DNA of 64,000 bases from Brevibacillus fulvus (GTDB lineage Bacteria; Bacillota; Bacilli; Brevibacillales; Brevibacillaceae). Below, in pieces: positions 45,375 through 55,278 of this stretch. The notes below the pieces were generated by a model, which did not search any database, was not told the origin of the DNA, and saw only the letters and a program-made list of their open reading frames with translations. Position numbers and translations under genes: made by a program. Position 1 is the stretch's first letter. The number at the start of each line of letters is the position of its first letter. The stretch spans positions 62,001 to 126,000 of the forward strand of contig NZ_JAFBEB010000005.1 in the NCBI RefSeq assembly GCF_016908525.1, read 5' to 3'.

Positions 45375-47792
45375 ATGGTTTTCGATCACCGACAAATTGA
45401 AAAGAAGTGGCAACAATACTGGGAGCAAAATAAAACATTCAAAACGCTGGATGACAGCAATCGCCAAAAGTTTTACGCCCTTGACATGTTTCCCTATCCT
45501 TCCGGGGCAGGGTTGCATGTTGGGCATCCCGAAGGATACACGGCAACGGATATTCTTTCCCGCATGAAACGGATGCAAGGTTATGATGTTTTGCATCCAA
45601 TGGGCTGGGATGCGTTTGGCTTGCCAGCGGAGCAATACGCGTTGGACACCGGTAACGACCCTGCTGAATTTACGAAACGAAACATCGACAATTTCCGTCG
45701 CCAAATTAAATCGTTAGGATTCTCTTATGATTGGGATCGTGAACTTAATACCACCGACCCGGATTATTATAAATGGACACAATGGATCTTTACGAAGCTT
45801 TATGAAAAAGGCCTGGCCTATGTTGATGAGGTTCCGGTAAACTGGTGCCCGGCATTGGGAACGGTATTGGCCAACGAAGAAGTCATCGACGGCAAAAGCG
45901 AGCGCGGCGGCCACCCGGTTGAACGGCGCCCGATGAAACAATGGATGCTGCGGATTACGGCGTATGCAGAACGGCTGCTGGCCGACCTGGAAGAGTTGGA
46001 CTGGCCGGAAAGCATCAAGGAAATGCAGCGCAACTGGATTGGTCGTTCCGAAGGGGCCGAAGTAACCTTTGCGGTTGACGGACACGATGAGACTTTTACC
46101 GTGTTTACCACTCGGCCGGATACGCTGTTTGGCGCCACATATGCTGTGCTGGCACCTGAACATAAGCTCGTCGAAAAAATCGCCACTCCCGAACAAAAGG
46201 CAGAGATCGAAGCCTATCTGGAGAAAGTAAAACGGAAGAGCGATCTGGAACGCACCGACCTCAATAAAGAAAAAACCGGAGTGTTTACCGGCGCTTATGC
46301 GATCAATCCGGTCAACGGCGAAAAATTGCCGATCTGGATTGCCGATTATGTGCTGGCCGGGTACGGAACCGGTTCGATTATGGCCGTTCCCGCCCATGAC
46401 GAGCGCGACCACGAATTCGCCAAAGCCTTTAACTTGCCGATTAAATCGGTAATTGCCGGCGGTGACGTTGAAGAAGCGGCTTACACAGGCGATGGCGAAC
46501 ATATCAACTCCGGCTTCCTCAACGGGTTGTACAAAGAAGAAGCGATCCAGAAAATGATCGAATGGCTGGAAGCAAACAACAAAGGGAAACGAAAAGTTAC
46601 CTACCGTCTGCGCGACTGGCTGTTCAGCCGTCAACGCTATTGGGGCGAGCCGATTCCGATCATCCATCTCGAAGACGGCACGATGAAAGTCTTGCCTGAA
46701 GATCAGCTGCCGCTGGTATTGCCCAAGACGGACGAAATCAAACCTTCCGGAACGGGCGAATCGCCACTGGCCAACATTCACGACTGGGTTAATGTCGTCG
46801 ATCCGGAAACCGGCTTGAAAGGACGCCGCGAAACAAATACGATGCCGCAATGGGCTGGAAGCTGCTGGTATTATTTGCGGTATATTGATCCAACCAACGC
46901 GGAGCAGCTGGCTGATCCGGAAAAACTGAAAAAATGGTTGCCGGTTGACATTTATATCGGCGGTGCTGAACACGCTGTTCTCCATCTACTGTATGCTCGT
47001 TTCTGGCATAAATTCCTCTACGACATTGGGGTGGTGCCAACCAAAGAACCATTCCAGAAACTGTTCAATCAGGGAATGATTCTGGGCGAGAACAATGAAA
47101 AAATGAGCAAATCGAAGGGGAATGTCGTCAATCCGGATGACATCGTGGAAAGCCACGGCGCTGACACGCTGCGCATGTACGAAATGTTCATGGGGCCGCT
47201 GGACGCTTCCATCGCCTGGTCGACCAACGGCTTGGACGGATCCCGCCGCTTCCTCGAGCGGGTATGGCGTTTGTTTGTCAACGATAATGGCGAACTGAAC
47301 GAGAAAATCAAGGAAAACTGCCAGTCCGATACGCTGGAACGCGTTTACCACCAAACCGTCAAAAAGGTAACGGAAAACTATGAAGGTCTGCGCTTCAACA
47401 CCGGCATTTCGCAATTGATGGTCTTCATCAATGAAGCGTACAAAGCGAACGAATTGCCAAAAGCCTACATGGAAGGCTTCGTCAAAATGCTGTCGCCAAT
47501 CGCCCCACACCTGGGAGAAGAGTTGTGGCAAAAATTGGGTCATACGCAAACGATCACCTATGAACCATGGCCGAAGTACGATGAGTCCAAACTGGTTGAG
47601 GACGAGGTTGAGATCGTTCTGCAAATCAACGGGAAAGTCAAAGAGAAACTGATGATTCCGGTTGATGCCGGCAAGGAACAAATGGAACAGCTGGCGATGA
47701 ATAACCCCACCATTCAAGAACTGGTGGCCGGCAAAACCGTACAAAAAGTCATTACCGTTCCAGGCAAGCTGGTGAATATCGTTGTCCGTTAA
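45375..47792 (+). CDS. leuS: Leucyl-tRNA synthetase
   Basis: 805 residues, class Ia synthetase. The HIGH motif appears as HVGHPEG, the KMSKS loop as KMSKSKGN, and the CP1 editing domain ([13 protein letters not shown] and [15 protein letters not shown]) is complete. AGGAGG lies seven bases before the ATG at 45375; the frame opens six codons earlier without a better site. T-box regulated. A strong terminator follows. Confidence 0.98.
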   Translation: MVFDHRQIEKKWQQYWEQNKTFKTLDDSNRQKFYALDMFPYPSGAGLHVGHPEGYTATDILSRMKRMQGYDVLHPMGWDAFGLPAEQYALDTGNDPAEFTKRNIDNFRRQIKSLGFSYDWDRELNTTDPDYYKWTQWIFTKLYEKGLAYVDEVPVNWCPALGTVLANEEVIDGKSERGGHPVERRPMKQWMLRITAYAERLLADLEELDWPESIKEMQRNWIGRSEGAEVTFAVDGHDETFTVFTTRPDTLFGATYAVLAPEHKLVEKIATPEQKAEIEAYLEKVKRKSDLERTDLNKEKTGVFTGAYAINPVNGEKLPIWIADYVLAGYGTGSIMAVPAHDERDHEFAKAFNLPIKSVIAGGDVEEAAYTGDGEHINSGFLNGLYKEEAIQKMIEWLEANNKGKRKVTYRLRDWLFSRQRYWGEPIPIIHLEDGTMKVLPEDQLPLVLPKTDEIKPSGTGESPLANIHDWVNVVDPETGLKGRRETNTMPQWAGSCWYYLRYIDPTNAEQLADPEKLKKWLPVDIYIGGAEHAVLHLLYARFWHKFLYDIGVVPTKEPFQKLFNQGMILGENNEKMSKSKGNVVNPDDIVESHGADTLRMYEMFMGPLDASIAWSTNGLDGSRRFLERVWRLFVNDNGELNEKIKENCQSDTLERVYHQTVKKVTENYEGLRFNTGISQLMVFINEAYKANELPKAYMEGFVKMLSPIAPHLGEELWQKLGHTQTITYEPWPKYDESKLVEDEVEIVLQINGKVKEKLMIPVDAGKEQMEQLAMNNPTIQELVAGKTVQKVITVPGKLVNIVVR

Positions 47793-47799
47793 AATAAGC

Positions 47800-47835
47800 A
47801 AGAGCTGCTTCACTGTTGAAGCAGCTCTGTTTGTT
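47800..47835 (+). terminator. leuS terminator, copy 1 of an exact 36-bp repeat
   Basis: AGAGCTGCTTCA and TGAAGCAGCTCT form a 12-bp perfect stem with a CTGT loop, then TTTGTT. The identical 36 bases recur at 48091-48126, where they also encode the C terminus of the PqqD-like gene. Confidence 0.92.
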
Positions 47836-48090
47836 GACAAACTTTGTGTTGTATTGCGAATGGGCCGTTTTCCAAGCCGAGCGACTAACGAGGCCCTGGC
47901 CAGCGAGCGACGTGGCCCGGGGGATCAGCAGCGTAACGTTGAAACAACTGCGCAGCGGCGCTGCTTTTGCGCTGCCCACGGGAGCGTCGCAAGCGAACCT
48001 TTTCGCTTCCTGGCGGGCGAAGAACGGAGTCGAGGCAGGGAGAACGGCCGTTTTTTACCGACAATCTCGTTTGGTCTTCAATATAAATCA
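47836..48090. repeat. Structured non-coding block between two copies of a 36-bp repeat
   Basis: 255 bases with no supported gene. Near-terminal inverted repeats are GGCCGTTTTCC (about 47863) and GGGAGAACGGCC (about 48039); GAGCGAC occurs twice (about 47878 and 47905) and CGTCGC later. Internal hairpins such as AGCGAA-CCTT-TTCGCT are visible, and a CGGCCGTTTTTT stretch could end a plus-strand RNA. GC content rises above the flanks. It may be a small mobile or repetitive element, or a structured RNA. I could not match it to a known family. Confidence 0.5.
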
Positions 48091-48126
48091 AAGAGCTGCT
48101 TCACTGTTGAAGCAGCTCTGTTTGTT
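48091..48126 (-). repeat. Copy 2 of the 36-bp repeat, overlapping the PqqD-like gene end
   Basis: Identical to 47800-47835. Read on the minus strand it encodes the last residues of the PqqD-like protein (TELLQQ, stop at 48101-48103) and can fold as that gene's terminator. Confidence 0.9.
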
Positions 48127-48486
48127 TTTCATACTGTTCATGTTGCCAATTCAGCCAGCCGTTAAATTCAACGGTCTGCAAAAATTTGACCAACCGCGGA
48201 ATAACCGGTTCTGCTTCCTGTCCGAACCGGTTGACCAAAATTTCCGCGATCTCGCTTACGGTATGCGCTCCTGTGCAGCATTGCAGCACCGTATTGCCCA
48301 ATGGATCGAGTTCGATCTGAATCATTTTCGGCTGTTGCATGTAGCGGATAGAGAATCGCTCCAGCCAACTGGTTCGCGGGATCAGCAGCAGATGCTTGTC
48401 TCCCGTTGTGTGCAGACGAACATGTTCCTTCAGAATCGGTGTCATTTGCAGCAGGTTCGCTCTTTTACGTCTTGTCAACCCAAGCA
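48101..48486 (-). CDS. PqqD-like (RRE-fold) protein
   Basis: 128 residues with the PqqD winged-helix pattern: LDPLGNTVLQCCTGAHTVSEIAEILVNRFG followed by VIPRLVKFLQTVEFNGWL (read in segments). PqqD domains bind peptides as recognition elements for RiPP enzymes, but many stand alone. Its GGAGG ribosome site lies in the last codons of the OPT transporter gene and its ATG starts one base after that stop, so the two are translationally coupled. A peptide-binding role linked to the transporter is inference. Confidence 0.75.
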
Positions 48487-48488
48487 TG

Positions 48489-50390
48489 CTACGACCTCCG
48501 TTTTCCATTGTCCGTCTTCGATACGGATACCCACCACAATAGCAGGGTGAGGATGAAGAACAAGATGACGGATACCAGCCCATTCGGGAAGGTGACCTGT
48601 TCCGGCATTTTCACATTCAGCCAAATCAATATCGCAATCACGACGCCAATGAGCGACTCACCGGCGATCAATCCAGAGGCAAACAAGGTGCCTGTCTCCA
48701 CGCGCTTTGCTTGCAACGCCGCGTCGGATGTCAACCGCTCCACCAGCCAGCGAACAATCCCGCCGATCATGATCGGCGTGCTCGTATGAACCGGCAAATA
48801 GATGCCAACAGCCACCGTTAACGAGTTCAGCCCCAGACATTCAATGACAATCGCAGAAGCGGCCCCGATGAAAATCAAATCCCAAGGTAAATTGTTGGCC
48901 ATAATGCCTTCGACGATCAGCTTCATCAAAACGGCTTTCGGTGCCGGCAGCACTTCCGATCCCATCACATAGGTGGCGTGGAGCACGGACAGCACAAACC
49001 CGATCACCAATCCGGAAACCAGTACGCCAATCAGCATGGCAATTTGCTGTTTCCACGGGGTTCCTCCGACCAGAAAGCCGGTTTTTAAGTCTTGCGAAAT
49101 ATCGCCGGCAACGGCTAATGCCGTACAGACGATTGCCCCCACTGTCAAGGAAGCAACCATTCCTGTTGGTCCTGACATACCCGATAAATGAAAGACAAAG
49201 GTTACGATCAACAGCGTTGCGATCGTCATGCCGGATACAGGCGATGAGGAGCTGCCAACAATTCCCACGATGCGGGATGCTACGGTTACAAAGAGAAAGC
49301 CAAAGATGGCAATGGCGATACCGCCGATCAATCCTACGTTGGTTAAAGGAGCAAAAGCGATGACCAGGATCAACAAGATAATGCCCAACACCAGCCATCC
49401 GGCGGGAATATCGCGGTTGGTTCGTTCGACGAGCTGGTTTCTGTTCGTTTGCTGCTGGAATCCCTTTAGCGTATCCCGCAGTGAGCTGCCCAGCGTCGGC
49501 AGCGTTTTCAACAAGGTGATCAATCCGCCTGTCGCTACCGCCCCCGCGCCAATATAGCGAATGTATTCACTCCAGATTGCCCAGGCGTCCATCTTGCCAA
49601 TCGGGTCGGAAGCAGGAATGACCGGATATGGATTGGCTGCGCCAAAAAAGCTGATCATGGGGATAATCACCAGCCAGGCCAGCAAGCCGCCCGCCAACAT
49701 CTGTCCAGCGATGCGCGGTCCGATAATATAACCGACTCCCAGCAAAGCCGGATACGTGTCGATCCCGATCACCGCGTTTTTAAACCGGTAAATTCCCGTT
49801 TCCACCTCCGTCTTGAACAAGAGAAAGCCATCTCCCAGCGCTTTAAACAAGCCGCCGATGGCAAATCCGGCTACGACCAGTTTGGCGCTGGTGCCCCCCG
49901 TCTCACCCGAGATCAAAACTTCCGCGCAAGCTGTCCCTTCCGGATAGGGCAAGTGGCCATGTTCATTGACAATTAACATCTTCCGCAAAGGAACCATCAT
50001 CAATACCCCGAGAATCCCACCCGTCAGCACGATAAAGGCGATCATCGTCTGACTTGGCGTCATCTCCCAAAAAAACAGGGCGGGGATGGTAAAGATTGCT
50101 CCTGCTGCCACCGCTTCGCCGGCAGTCGTCATCGTTTGTACAATATTGTTCTCCAGGATGGATTGACGCCGAAAGATCCCCCGCAAAATCGCCATCGAGA
50201 TGACTGCGGCGGGAATCGACGCACTGACGGTCAATCCAATCTTTAATCCCAAATAAGCATTGGCCGCACCAAACACAACTGCCAGTATGATTCCCAGGAT
50301 AATCGCGATTGCCGTTAGTTCCGGCAGTGACCGAGAAGCGGGAATATAGGGAACAAACGGTTCTGCTGCTTTTCTCGATGAATCAGCCAT
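48489..50390 (-). CDS. OPT family oligopeptide transporter
   Basis: 633 residues, about 15-16 hydrophobic segments, typical of prokaryotic OPT proteins: GAANAYLGLKIGLTVSASIPAAVI-type first domain, PYPEGTACAEVL, a GDISQDLKTGFLVGGTPWKQQ loop and the C-terminal GIYLPVHTSTPIMIGGIVRWL. It probably imports short peptides (or metal-peptide chelates, as related YSL proteins do) with protons. First gene of the OPT-PqqD pair. AAGGAGG precedes the ATG. Confidence 0.92.
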   Translation of the reverse strand: MADSSRKAAEPFVPYIPASRSLPELTAIAIILGIILAVVFGAANAYLGLKIGLTVSASIPAAVISMAILRGIFRRQSILENNIVQTMTTAGEAVAAGAIFTIPALFFWEMTPSQTMIAFIVLTGGILGVLMMVPLRKMLIVNEHGHLPYPEGTACAEVLISGETGGTSAKLVVAGFAIGGLFKALGDGFLLFKTEVETGIYRFKNAVIGIDTYPALLGVGYIIGPRIAGQMLAGGLLAWLVIIPMISFFGAANPYPVIPASDPIGKMDAWAIWSEYIRYIGAGAVATGGLITLLKTLPTLGSSLRDTLKGFQQQTNRNQLVERTNRDIPAGWLVLGIILLILVIAFAPLTNVGLIGGIAIAIFGFLFVTVASRIVGIVGSSSSPVSGMTIATLLIVTFVFHLSGMSGPTGMVASLTVGAIVCTALAVAGDISQDLKTGFLVGGTPWKQQIAMLIGVLVSGLVIGFVLSVLHATYVMGSEVLPAPKAVLMKLIVEGIMANNLPWDLIFIGAASAIVIECLGLNSLTVAVGIYLPVHTSTPIMIGGIVRWLVERLTSDAALQAKRVETGTLFASGLIAGESLIGVVIAILIWLNVKMPEQVTFPNGLVSVILFFILTLLLWWVSVSKTDNGKRRS

Positions 50391-50509
50391 TGGAACACCC
50401 TCCTTTTTGAATCAAGGCAAACGAACGCATATGGGACAGCCTCTACTATTATTTGCTATTTTAGGCAGACTACACATGCCAGAGGAGGATTCAGAATTCT
50501 GCTGCAACA

Positions 50510-50535
50510 AAAAAAGAGCACGCTATGGTGCTCTC
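50510..50535 (-). terminator. Terminator of the aldo/keto reductase gene
   Basis: GAGAGCAC and GTGCTC arms with TTTTTTTG after them on the minus strand. The 5' arm overlaps the last codons and stop of the gene. Confidence 0.88.
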
Positions 50536-51497
50536 CAGCTTTCGCTTTCCAGATTGATCCACTGCAATTCTTCGGCCGAGATGTCCAAATTCATCGCCAG
50601 GAAGCAGTCCCGCAATTCTTCGACCGTCTGCGGACCGATAATGGCGCAGGTTGGAAACGGTTGATTCAACACGTATGCCAACGCGACGTGATTCGCCGTA
50701 TAAAAAGCTCCCAACCGCTCTGCTGCGGCGCTGGCACGACGGTAACGTTCCCAATTGTCATCATTGTAATAGACCCGTGCGATGTCCGGATTCGGCTTGT
50801 TTCCGGGTGTGAACCGACCCGTAAAAAACCCGCTCGCCTGCGACGCCCACGATAGCACAGGCATCTGCGTACGCTGATGCCATCGTTTATATTCCTGATC
50901 AAGGTAAACCGTACCGGGCCAACGCGGTTCATTGTTCCGGGCCAGGCTAAACGACGGGCTGTTGACCACCAATCGATGGTACCCTTTTTGATCTGCATAA
51001 CGATTGGCCGCCTCGATTCGTTCACAGGACCAGTTGGACACACCTGCCCTTTTTACCCGGCCTGCCCGTATATGTTCCTCCAACATATCCATTAATAAAT
51101 CGACTGGTACGGCAAGATCATCCCGATGGAGCACATAAAGATCAATATAATTGACCTGAAGTCTTTCCAAGCTTTCCAGCAAATCTTGCGTAATGTCTTT
51201 CGGATTCACTCTGCTGGACGATGGATCGTGCCGGCCATCCTCTGAAACGAAATGGTGTCCTCCCTTATCCATAATCACGATAGCTTCACGATTCCTTCGC
51301 GCTTGCAACCAGTCGCCAATCATTTGCTCGCTCTTTCCTTGATTGTATAGATGAGCGGTGTCCAGCGTATTCCCTCCCAGCTCAACAAAAGCGTCCAGCA
51401 GGGCAAAGGCCGTTTGTTTGTCCCGGGACAAACCGGAAGTGCCCAGAATCAGGCGGGATAATGGTTTGTCCACCCCTGGTATGGTCAAATACTTCAT
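50523..51497 (-). CDS. Aldo/keto reductase
   Basis: 324 residues, NAD(P)-dependent TIM-barrel oxidoreductase. The catalytic tetrad is visible: Asp and Tyr in LDTAHLYNQG, Lys in VIMDKGGHH and His in YVLHRDD. NADP-binding elements appear in IIGPQTVEELRD. Sequence suggests the YhdN/aryl-alcohol dehydrogenase-like branch; substrate unknown. The ATG at 51497 follows AGGAG. Separated from tctA by a terminator, so not part of that operon. Confidence 0.9.
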   Translation of the reverse strand: MKYLTIPGVDKPLSRLILGTSGLSRDKQTAFALLDAFVELGGNTLDTAHLYNQGKSEQMIGDWLQARRNREAIVIMDKGGHHFVSEDGRHDPSSSRVNPKDITQDLLESLERLQVNYIDLYVLHRDDLAVPVDLLMDMLEEHIRAGRVKRAGVSNWSCERIEAANRYADQKGYHRLVVNSPSFSLARNNEPRWPGTVYLDQEYKRWHQRTQMPVLSWASQASGFFTGRFTPGNKPNPDIARVYYNDDNWERYRRASAAAERLGAFYTANHVALAYVLNQPFPTCAIIGPQTVEELRDCFLAMNLDISAEELQWINLESESWRAP

Positions 51498-51526
51498 TGT
51501 CGCTGCTCCTTTCACCGAGTTAACAA

Positions 51527-51556
51527 AACAATCCCTCCCAGAGTGCGGAGGGATTT
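51527..51556 (-). terminator. Terminator after tctA
   Basis: AATCCCTCC and GGAGGGATT form a 9-bp stem; the minus strand continues TTGTTTTGTT. Confidence 0.88.
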
Positions 51557-51575
51557 ACACGACATATAAAGACGG

Positions 51576-53108
51576 TCACACCCCGGCTTGCTGATCCTCT
51601 GTTGCCGCCTGTCCTTTTCTTCGCAACAACTGCTGCCTCCACTTTTTAAAGAGGGCGGTTTGGGACAACAGGGTAAACAGCACAAACAAGGTCAAGATCA
51701 AGCTGATCGGGTTCGTAAACAAGCTCGTCAGAAATCCGAGAATGCTTCCTTCTTCGGAAATAATCGCTCTTCGCAGGTTGGTATCCATTTGCGGCCCGAG
51801 AATAATTCCCAAAACCATCGGCCCAGTCGGAAACTTGTGCAATTTCAACAAGTAGCCGATCACGCCAAAAGCGATCATCCAATACACATCCACGACGCTG
51901 TTGTTAATCCCGTAAGCGCCGATTACGGTGAAGAAAATAATCACCGGCATCAAAATATATTTCGGAATCAAAATGACGCGGGCGAAAAAGGAAACAGCCG
52001 AAAGGCCCCAGACCACGATGAACAAAATGGACGCGATGGCCGCACCGAGAATAATCCAGAAGATCTCCGGTGACTCCACCATCAGCATCGGTCCTGTCTT
52101 CAACCCGTGAATGGTCATCGCCCCGATGAGGACGGCCGTGACCGCATCGCCCGGAATTCCCAAGGTAAGCATCGGGATCATCGCGCCTCCGTTGGTGGAC
52201 ATAATCGCCACTTCCGGCGCAATCAACCCCTCGTACGCGCCTTTGCCAAACGGTCGGGTCGGATTTTTCACCGTTTTTTTGGCGTGGTCATAGGCGATCA
52301 ACGAAGAAATCTCCCCTCCGGCCCCTGGCAAAATGCCAATCACTACGCCGATCAGCGACGTGCGGATGGTGAGGGGTAAAAATTTAATCAAATAAATCAG
52401 CGGCGGAAGCAGTTTGCCAATCACGACATTGACTTTGGTCTTGCCCAGGTTGTGCAGCTGCATCAGCACTTCCGACAAACCGAACAGTCCCAGCATACAG
52501 GCGATATAATTGATGCCGCTCTTCAACTCCAGGTTGCCGAATGTAAAGCGTTCCACCCCAGTCAGCGAGTCCATCCCCACCAAACCGAGAATGATGCCTG
52601 CACCCGCGACAAAAATCGCTTTCGGCATGGAACCTTCGCTCAGTCCTCCCACGAGCAGCAAACCGAGAAACATAATCAAAAAGTAATCACGGGCGGCAAA
52701 ACCGAGGGCAAGTTCGCCCAGATAGGGTGCTGCCAGACCGAGGAACAACAGGCCGATCACGCCCCCGATCGCGGCGTAAACGGTTGACAAGCCAATGCCA
52801 ATCCCCGCTTCTCCTCTTTTCGTCAAGGGATACCCGTCAAAGGTTGCTGCCAAGGAAGAGGCAGAACCAGGGATATTGACCAAAATTGCGGAACGCGCGC
52901 CGCCATATACGCCGCCATAATACACGGCAATCATCGTAACCATCGCAGCAACCGTATCCCAGGTATACGTCAGCGATACGAGCAGGGTGACTGCCATTGT
53001 CACGGATAAGCCCGGCAACAGTCCTTTAATAACGCCGAAAAGGGTTCCGAGGGCAATGAGAATTAACATTTTAAGATCCAGGAAGGGCAAAAGGATCTGG
53101 TCCAACAT
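51576..53108 (-). CDS. tctA: Tripartite tricarboxylate transporter, large permease TctA
   Basis: 510 residues with about 11-12 membrane segments. TctA signatures are GVIKGLLPGLSVTMAVTLL near the start, VYGGARSAILVNIPGSASSLAATFDGYPL, and the duplicate GILPGAGGEISSLIAYDHAKK with FGKGAYEGLIAPE. It works with TctB and the binding protein TctC, encoded immediately upstream, to import a carboxylate by secondary transport. Confidence 0.95.
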   Translation of the reverse strand: MLDQILLPFLDLKMLILIALGTLFGVIKGLLPGLSVTMAVTLLVSLTYTWDTVAAMVTMIAVYYGGVYGGARSAILVNIPGSASSLAATFDGYPLTKRGEAGIGIGLSTVYAAIGGVIGLLFLGLAAPYLGELALGFAARDYFLIMFLGLLLVGGLSEGSMPKAIFVAGAGIILGLVGMDSLTGVERFTFGNLELKSGINYIACMLGLFGLSEVLMQLHNLGKTKVNVVIGKLLPPLIYLIKFLPLTIRTSLIGVVIGILPGAGGEISSLIAYDHAKKTVKNPTRPFGKGAYEGLIAPEVAIMSTNGGAMIPMLTLGIPGDAVTAVLIGAMTIHGLKTGPMLMVESPEIFWIILGAAIASILFIVVWGLSAVSFFARVILIPKYILMPVIIFFTVIGAYGINNSVVDVYWMIAFGVIGYLLKLHKFPTGPMVLGIILGPQMDTNLRRAIISEEGSILGFLTSLFTNPISLILTLFVLFTLLSQTALFKKWRQQLLRRKGQAATEDQQAGV

Positions 53109-53120
53109 TTTATCCTCTCC

Positions 53121-53624
53121 TTACGATGGAAACACGATGTGGAAGACATGGGCAAATATATAGTAACAAGCGATAGACATCACCGCGGAGACGACAAAGC
53201 TCCGAAACATCTTCTGCCTGCTGAGCAAAAGCATGGCGGCAAACAGAAACAGGAAGGAGAGGAGCATAAAGTTAAAGTAATTCATGAGAATCGCAAACAG
53301 CACAACCAGCCCTGTAAACAAAAGCAGTCGAATGTTGATCTCCTTTTGGGTGATCGCTTCTTTTTCATACAAATCTTCCACTTCTTCATCTGCTTTTTCC
53401 CCCGACCTCTCTGCTTTGGGCGCTTCAGGCACCGGAGAGGGCGACTGTCTCCCCCTCCAGGCAATCAGCAATGCGCTGATCAACATGATGGCACCAACTA
53501 GGCCAGGAAAAAAGGAAGCAGACGACGGGTCAAACATATTCTGATCTTCGATGTTGTAAGCCAGCACCACGACAGCAAGGCTAAGCGCGATTAGGAGAAC
53601 GGAAACTGTTTTACCCGCTTTCAT
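53121..53624 (-). CDS. tctB: Tripartite tricarboxylate transporter, small permease TctB
   Basis: 167 residues with four hydrophobic segments (VSVLLIALSLAVVVLAYNI, LVGAIMLISALLIAW, and two near the C terminus) and a charged loop rich in Glu and Lys. Poorly conserved, as is usual for TctB; identified mainly by size, topology and position between tctC and tctA. The start codon lies directly after the tctC stop. Confidence 0.88.
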   Translation of the reverse strand: MKAGKTVSVLLIALSLAVVVLAYNIEDQNMFDPSSASFFPGLVGAIMLISALLIAWRGRQSPSPVPEAPKAERSGEKADEEVEDLYEKEAITQKEINIRLLLFTGLVVLFAILMNYFNFMLLSFLFLFAAMLLLSRQKMFRSFVVSAVMSIACYYIFAHVFHIVFPS

Positions 53625-53632
53625 CTCATCAC

Positions 53633-54691
53633 CTAGTTCTTTCTCTCAATTTTCAAATCGGCCGGATTTACTTTGGCCGCTCCCGCATCCTGCAACAGCC
53701 AGGCCGTAGTCGACTGCCAATCTTTCCAATACTTCACAGCCTCGTCTCCGGTCAGATTCACGGAAAGAGAGCTGGACAGTTTCAAAAACTCCTGGAAATC
53801 AGGATCTTGTTGGGCTTGGGCGAACTTCTCCGCCAACACTTTCTTGATTTCGTCAGGTGTGTCTTTTTTCACCCAAACGCCATAGAACGGTCCCCACGGC
53901 AGGAACTTTTCCATTTCCGGCAGCGATTCGGTTACAGCCGGAACGTCTTTCAATTCTTCTACTCTTTCCTTATTAATGACGGACAGGACACGGACCTTTC
54001 CAGCTTTGGCATTTTCAATCGCGGCCGGCAGACCTAAAACGGAAGCGTCGAGATGCCCGCCGAGCAACGCGGTCAAGGCTGGACCGTCACCGTCAAAAGG
54101 AACCATGTTGTACTTGGTGTTCGTCACAGTACCGAGCATGGTCGTTACCGTAAACGGAAGCCCCCCCGGTCCGGTTGAACCCATCTTTACTTTGCCAGGG
54201 TTGGCGGTGGCATCCTTGATCAAATCATCCAGTGTTTGATAGGGCGAATCTCCCGGCACGACGACGGTAGCTACCCCTCGCGCCATGATGTTGATCGGGT
54301 AAAAATCTTGAAAACCGATGTCAGAAATATCGAGGACGCCGTAAAGAGCGGGATTCTCTGCGGCAAACAGCAACGTATATCCATCGGACTTTTTATCGTT
54401 GACATACTGCATCGCAATCGCTCCGGTTGCCCCGGGCTTGTTGGTCAGAACAAGAGATTGGCCGAGATACTTTTCAACGAGCGGACCAATTTTGCGAGAC
54501 ATTGTGTCCAACGCTCCGCCGGCGCCCCACTGAATCACTCCGGTAATCGCACTTTCAGGGTAGCTGCCGCCTTCTGTTGCTGCCTGGCCCTGCGCATTGC
54601 CGGAGGGAGAAGCGCTCTGTGAACTGCAACCTGCCAGCAAGAGCATCACCACACTGAAAGCGGTTGCAAAATAAAATATCTTACGCCTCAT
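53633..54691 (-). CDS. tctC: Tripartite tricarboxylate transporter, substrate-binding lipoprotein TctC
   Basis: 352 residues. The signal peptide ends in the lipobox LLLAGCSSQ. The Bug/TctC fold is shown by ITGVIQWGAGGALDTMSRKI, TNKPGATGAIAMQYV and GSTGPGGLPFTVTTML. These proteins bind carboxylates such as citrate, tartrate or aromatic acids through the two loops quoted. It is the first gene of tctCBA and has its own candidate promoter. Confidence 0.94.
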   Translation of the reverse strand: MRRKIFYFATAFSVVMLLLAGCSSQSASPSGNAQGQAATEGGSYPESAITGVIQWGAGGALDTMSRKIGPLVEKYLGQSLVLTNKPGATGAIAMQYVNDKKSDGYTLLFAAENPALYGVLDISDIGFQDFYPINIMARGVATVVVPGDSPYQTLDDLIKDATANPGKVKMGSTGPGGLPFTVTTMLGTVTNTKYNMVPFDGDGPALTALLGGHLDASVLGLPAAIENAKAGKVRVLSVINKERVEELKDVPAVTESLPEMEKFLPWGPFYGVWVKKDTPDEIKKVLAEKFAQAQQDPDFQEFLKLSSSLSVNLTGDEAVKYWKDWQSTTAWLLQDAGAAKVNPADLKIERKN

Positions 54692-54744
54692 GTAACATTC
54701 CCCTTCGGTTCATATTTTTTTAATTTTTAAAATTATTGAATAAT

Positions 54745-54773
54745 AGTATAAACGATCACTAGCGGATTTTCAC
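54745..54773 (-). promoter_or_regulatory. Candidate promoter of tctC
   Basis: GTGAAA (54773-54768), a 17-base spacer and TATACT (54750-54745) on the minus strand, about 55 bases before the tctC ATG. The -35 is weak. Confidence 0.4.
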
Positions 54774-54813
54774 CCCATTTTTTGCGATTCCTTTGGGGAA
54801 TCCCGAACTTTTT

Positions 54814-55254
54814 CTATGATTTCAGCGATGCCACAGCAGCCCTCAGCCCCAAGAGATAACTATCGATACCAAATCCGCAAATTTGTCCCTTGGCGATCTC
54901 GGCAAACACAGAATGGTGGCGGAAGGCTTCTCGGGCGTGAATGTTGGACATGTGAATTTCAATGATCGGCACGGTTAAAATCGCGAGGGCGTCCCGCAGG
55001 CCGTAGCTGTAATGCGTCCAAGCCCCCGCGTTAATCATTACGGCCGCCACTTCCTCCTGAAAAGCCCGATGGATGCGTTCGCACATCTCTCCCTCATGGT
55101 TAGTTTGGAAGCATTCCACTTCAACGCCCAACTCTGCTGCCAGCTCGGCCAAACGCCCGTTGATCTCTTCCAAGGTGACGGTCCCGTATTGTTGGGGGTC
55201 CCTTTTTCCAAACATATTGTGATTGATTCCGTGCAGCATCAATATCTTTTTCAT
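54814..55254 (-). CDS. Divergent type II 3-dehydroquinate dehydratase-like protein
   Basis: 146 residues with the AroQ fold. Retained are the KRDPQQYG loop (catalytic Arg and Tyr), QTNHEGEM, and the EIHMSNIHAREAFRHHS segment with the catalytic His. Changed are LNGPNLNLLG, here LHGINHNMFG, and INPAA, here INAGA. It lies in a catabolic operon, not with other aro genes. It may therefore dehydrate or isomerise a related cyclic hydroxy acid instead of serving aromatic biosynthesis. Ordinary dehydroquinase activity is still possible. Confidence 0.82.
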   Translation of the reverse strand: MKKILMLHGINHNMFGKRDPQQYGTVTLEEINGRLAELAAELGVEVECFQTNHEGEMCERIHRAFQEEVAAVMINAGAWTHYSYGLRDALAILTVPIIEIHMSNIHAREAFRHHSVFAEIAKGQICGFGIDSYLLGLRAAVASLKS

Positions 55255-55278
55255 CTGCCTTCTTCTCCTCTGCCAAAT

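Noticed and set aside
47782-48550. Open frames on both strands across the structured block after leuS
   Set aside because: They run through the terminator repeat and the antisense of the PqqD-like gene, lack ribosome sites, and show no similarity to known proteins.
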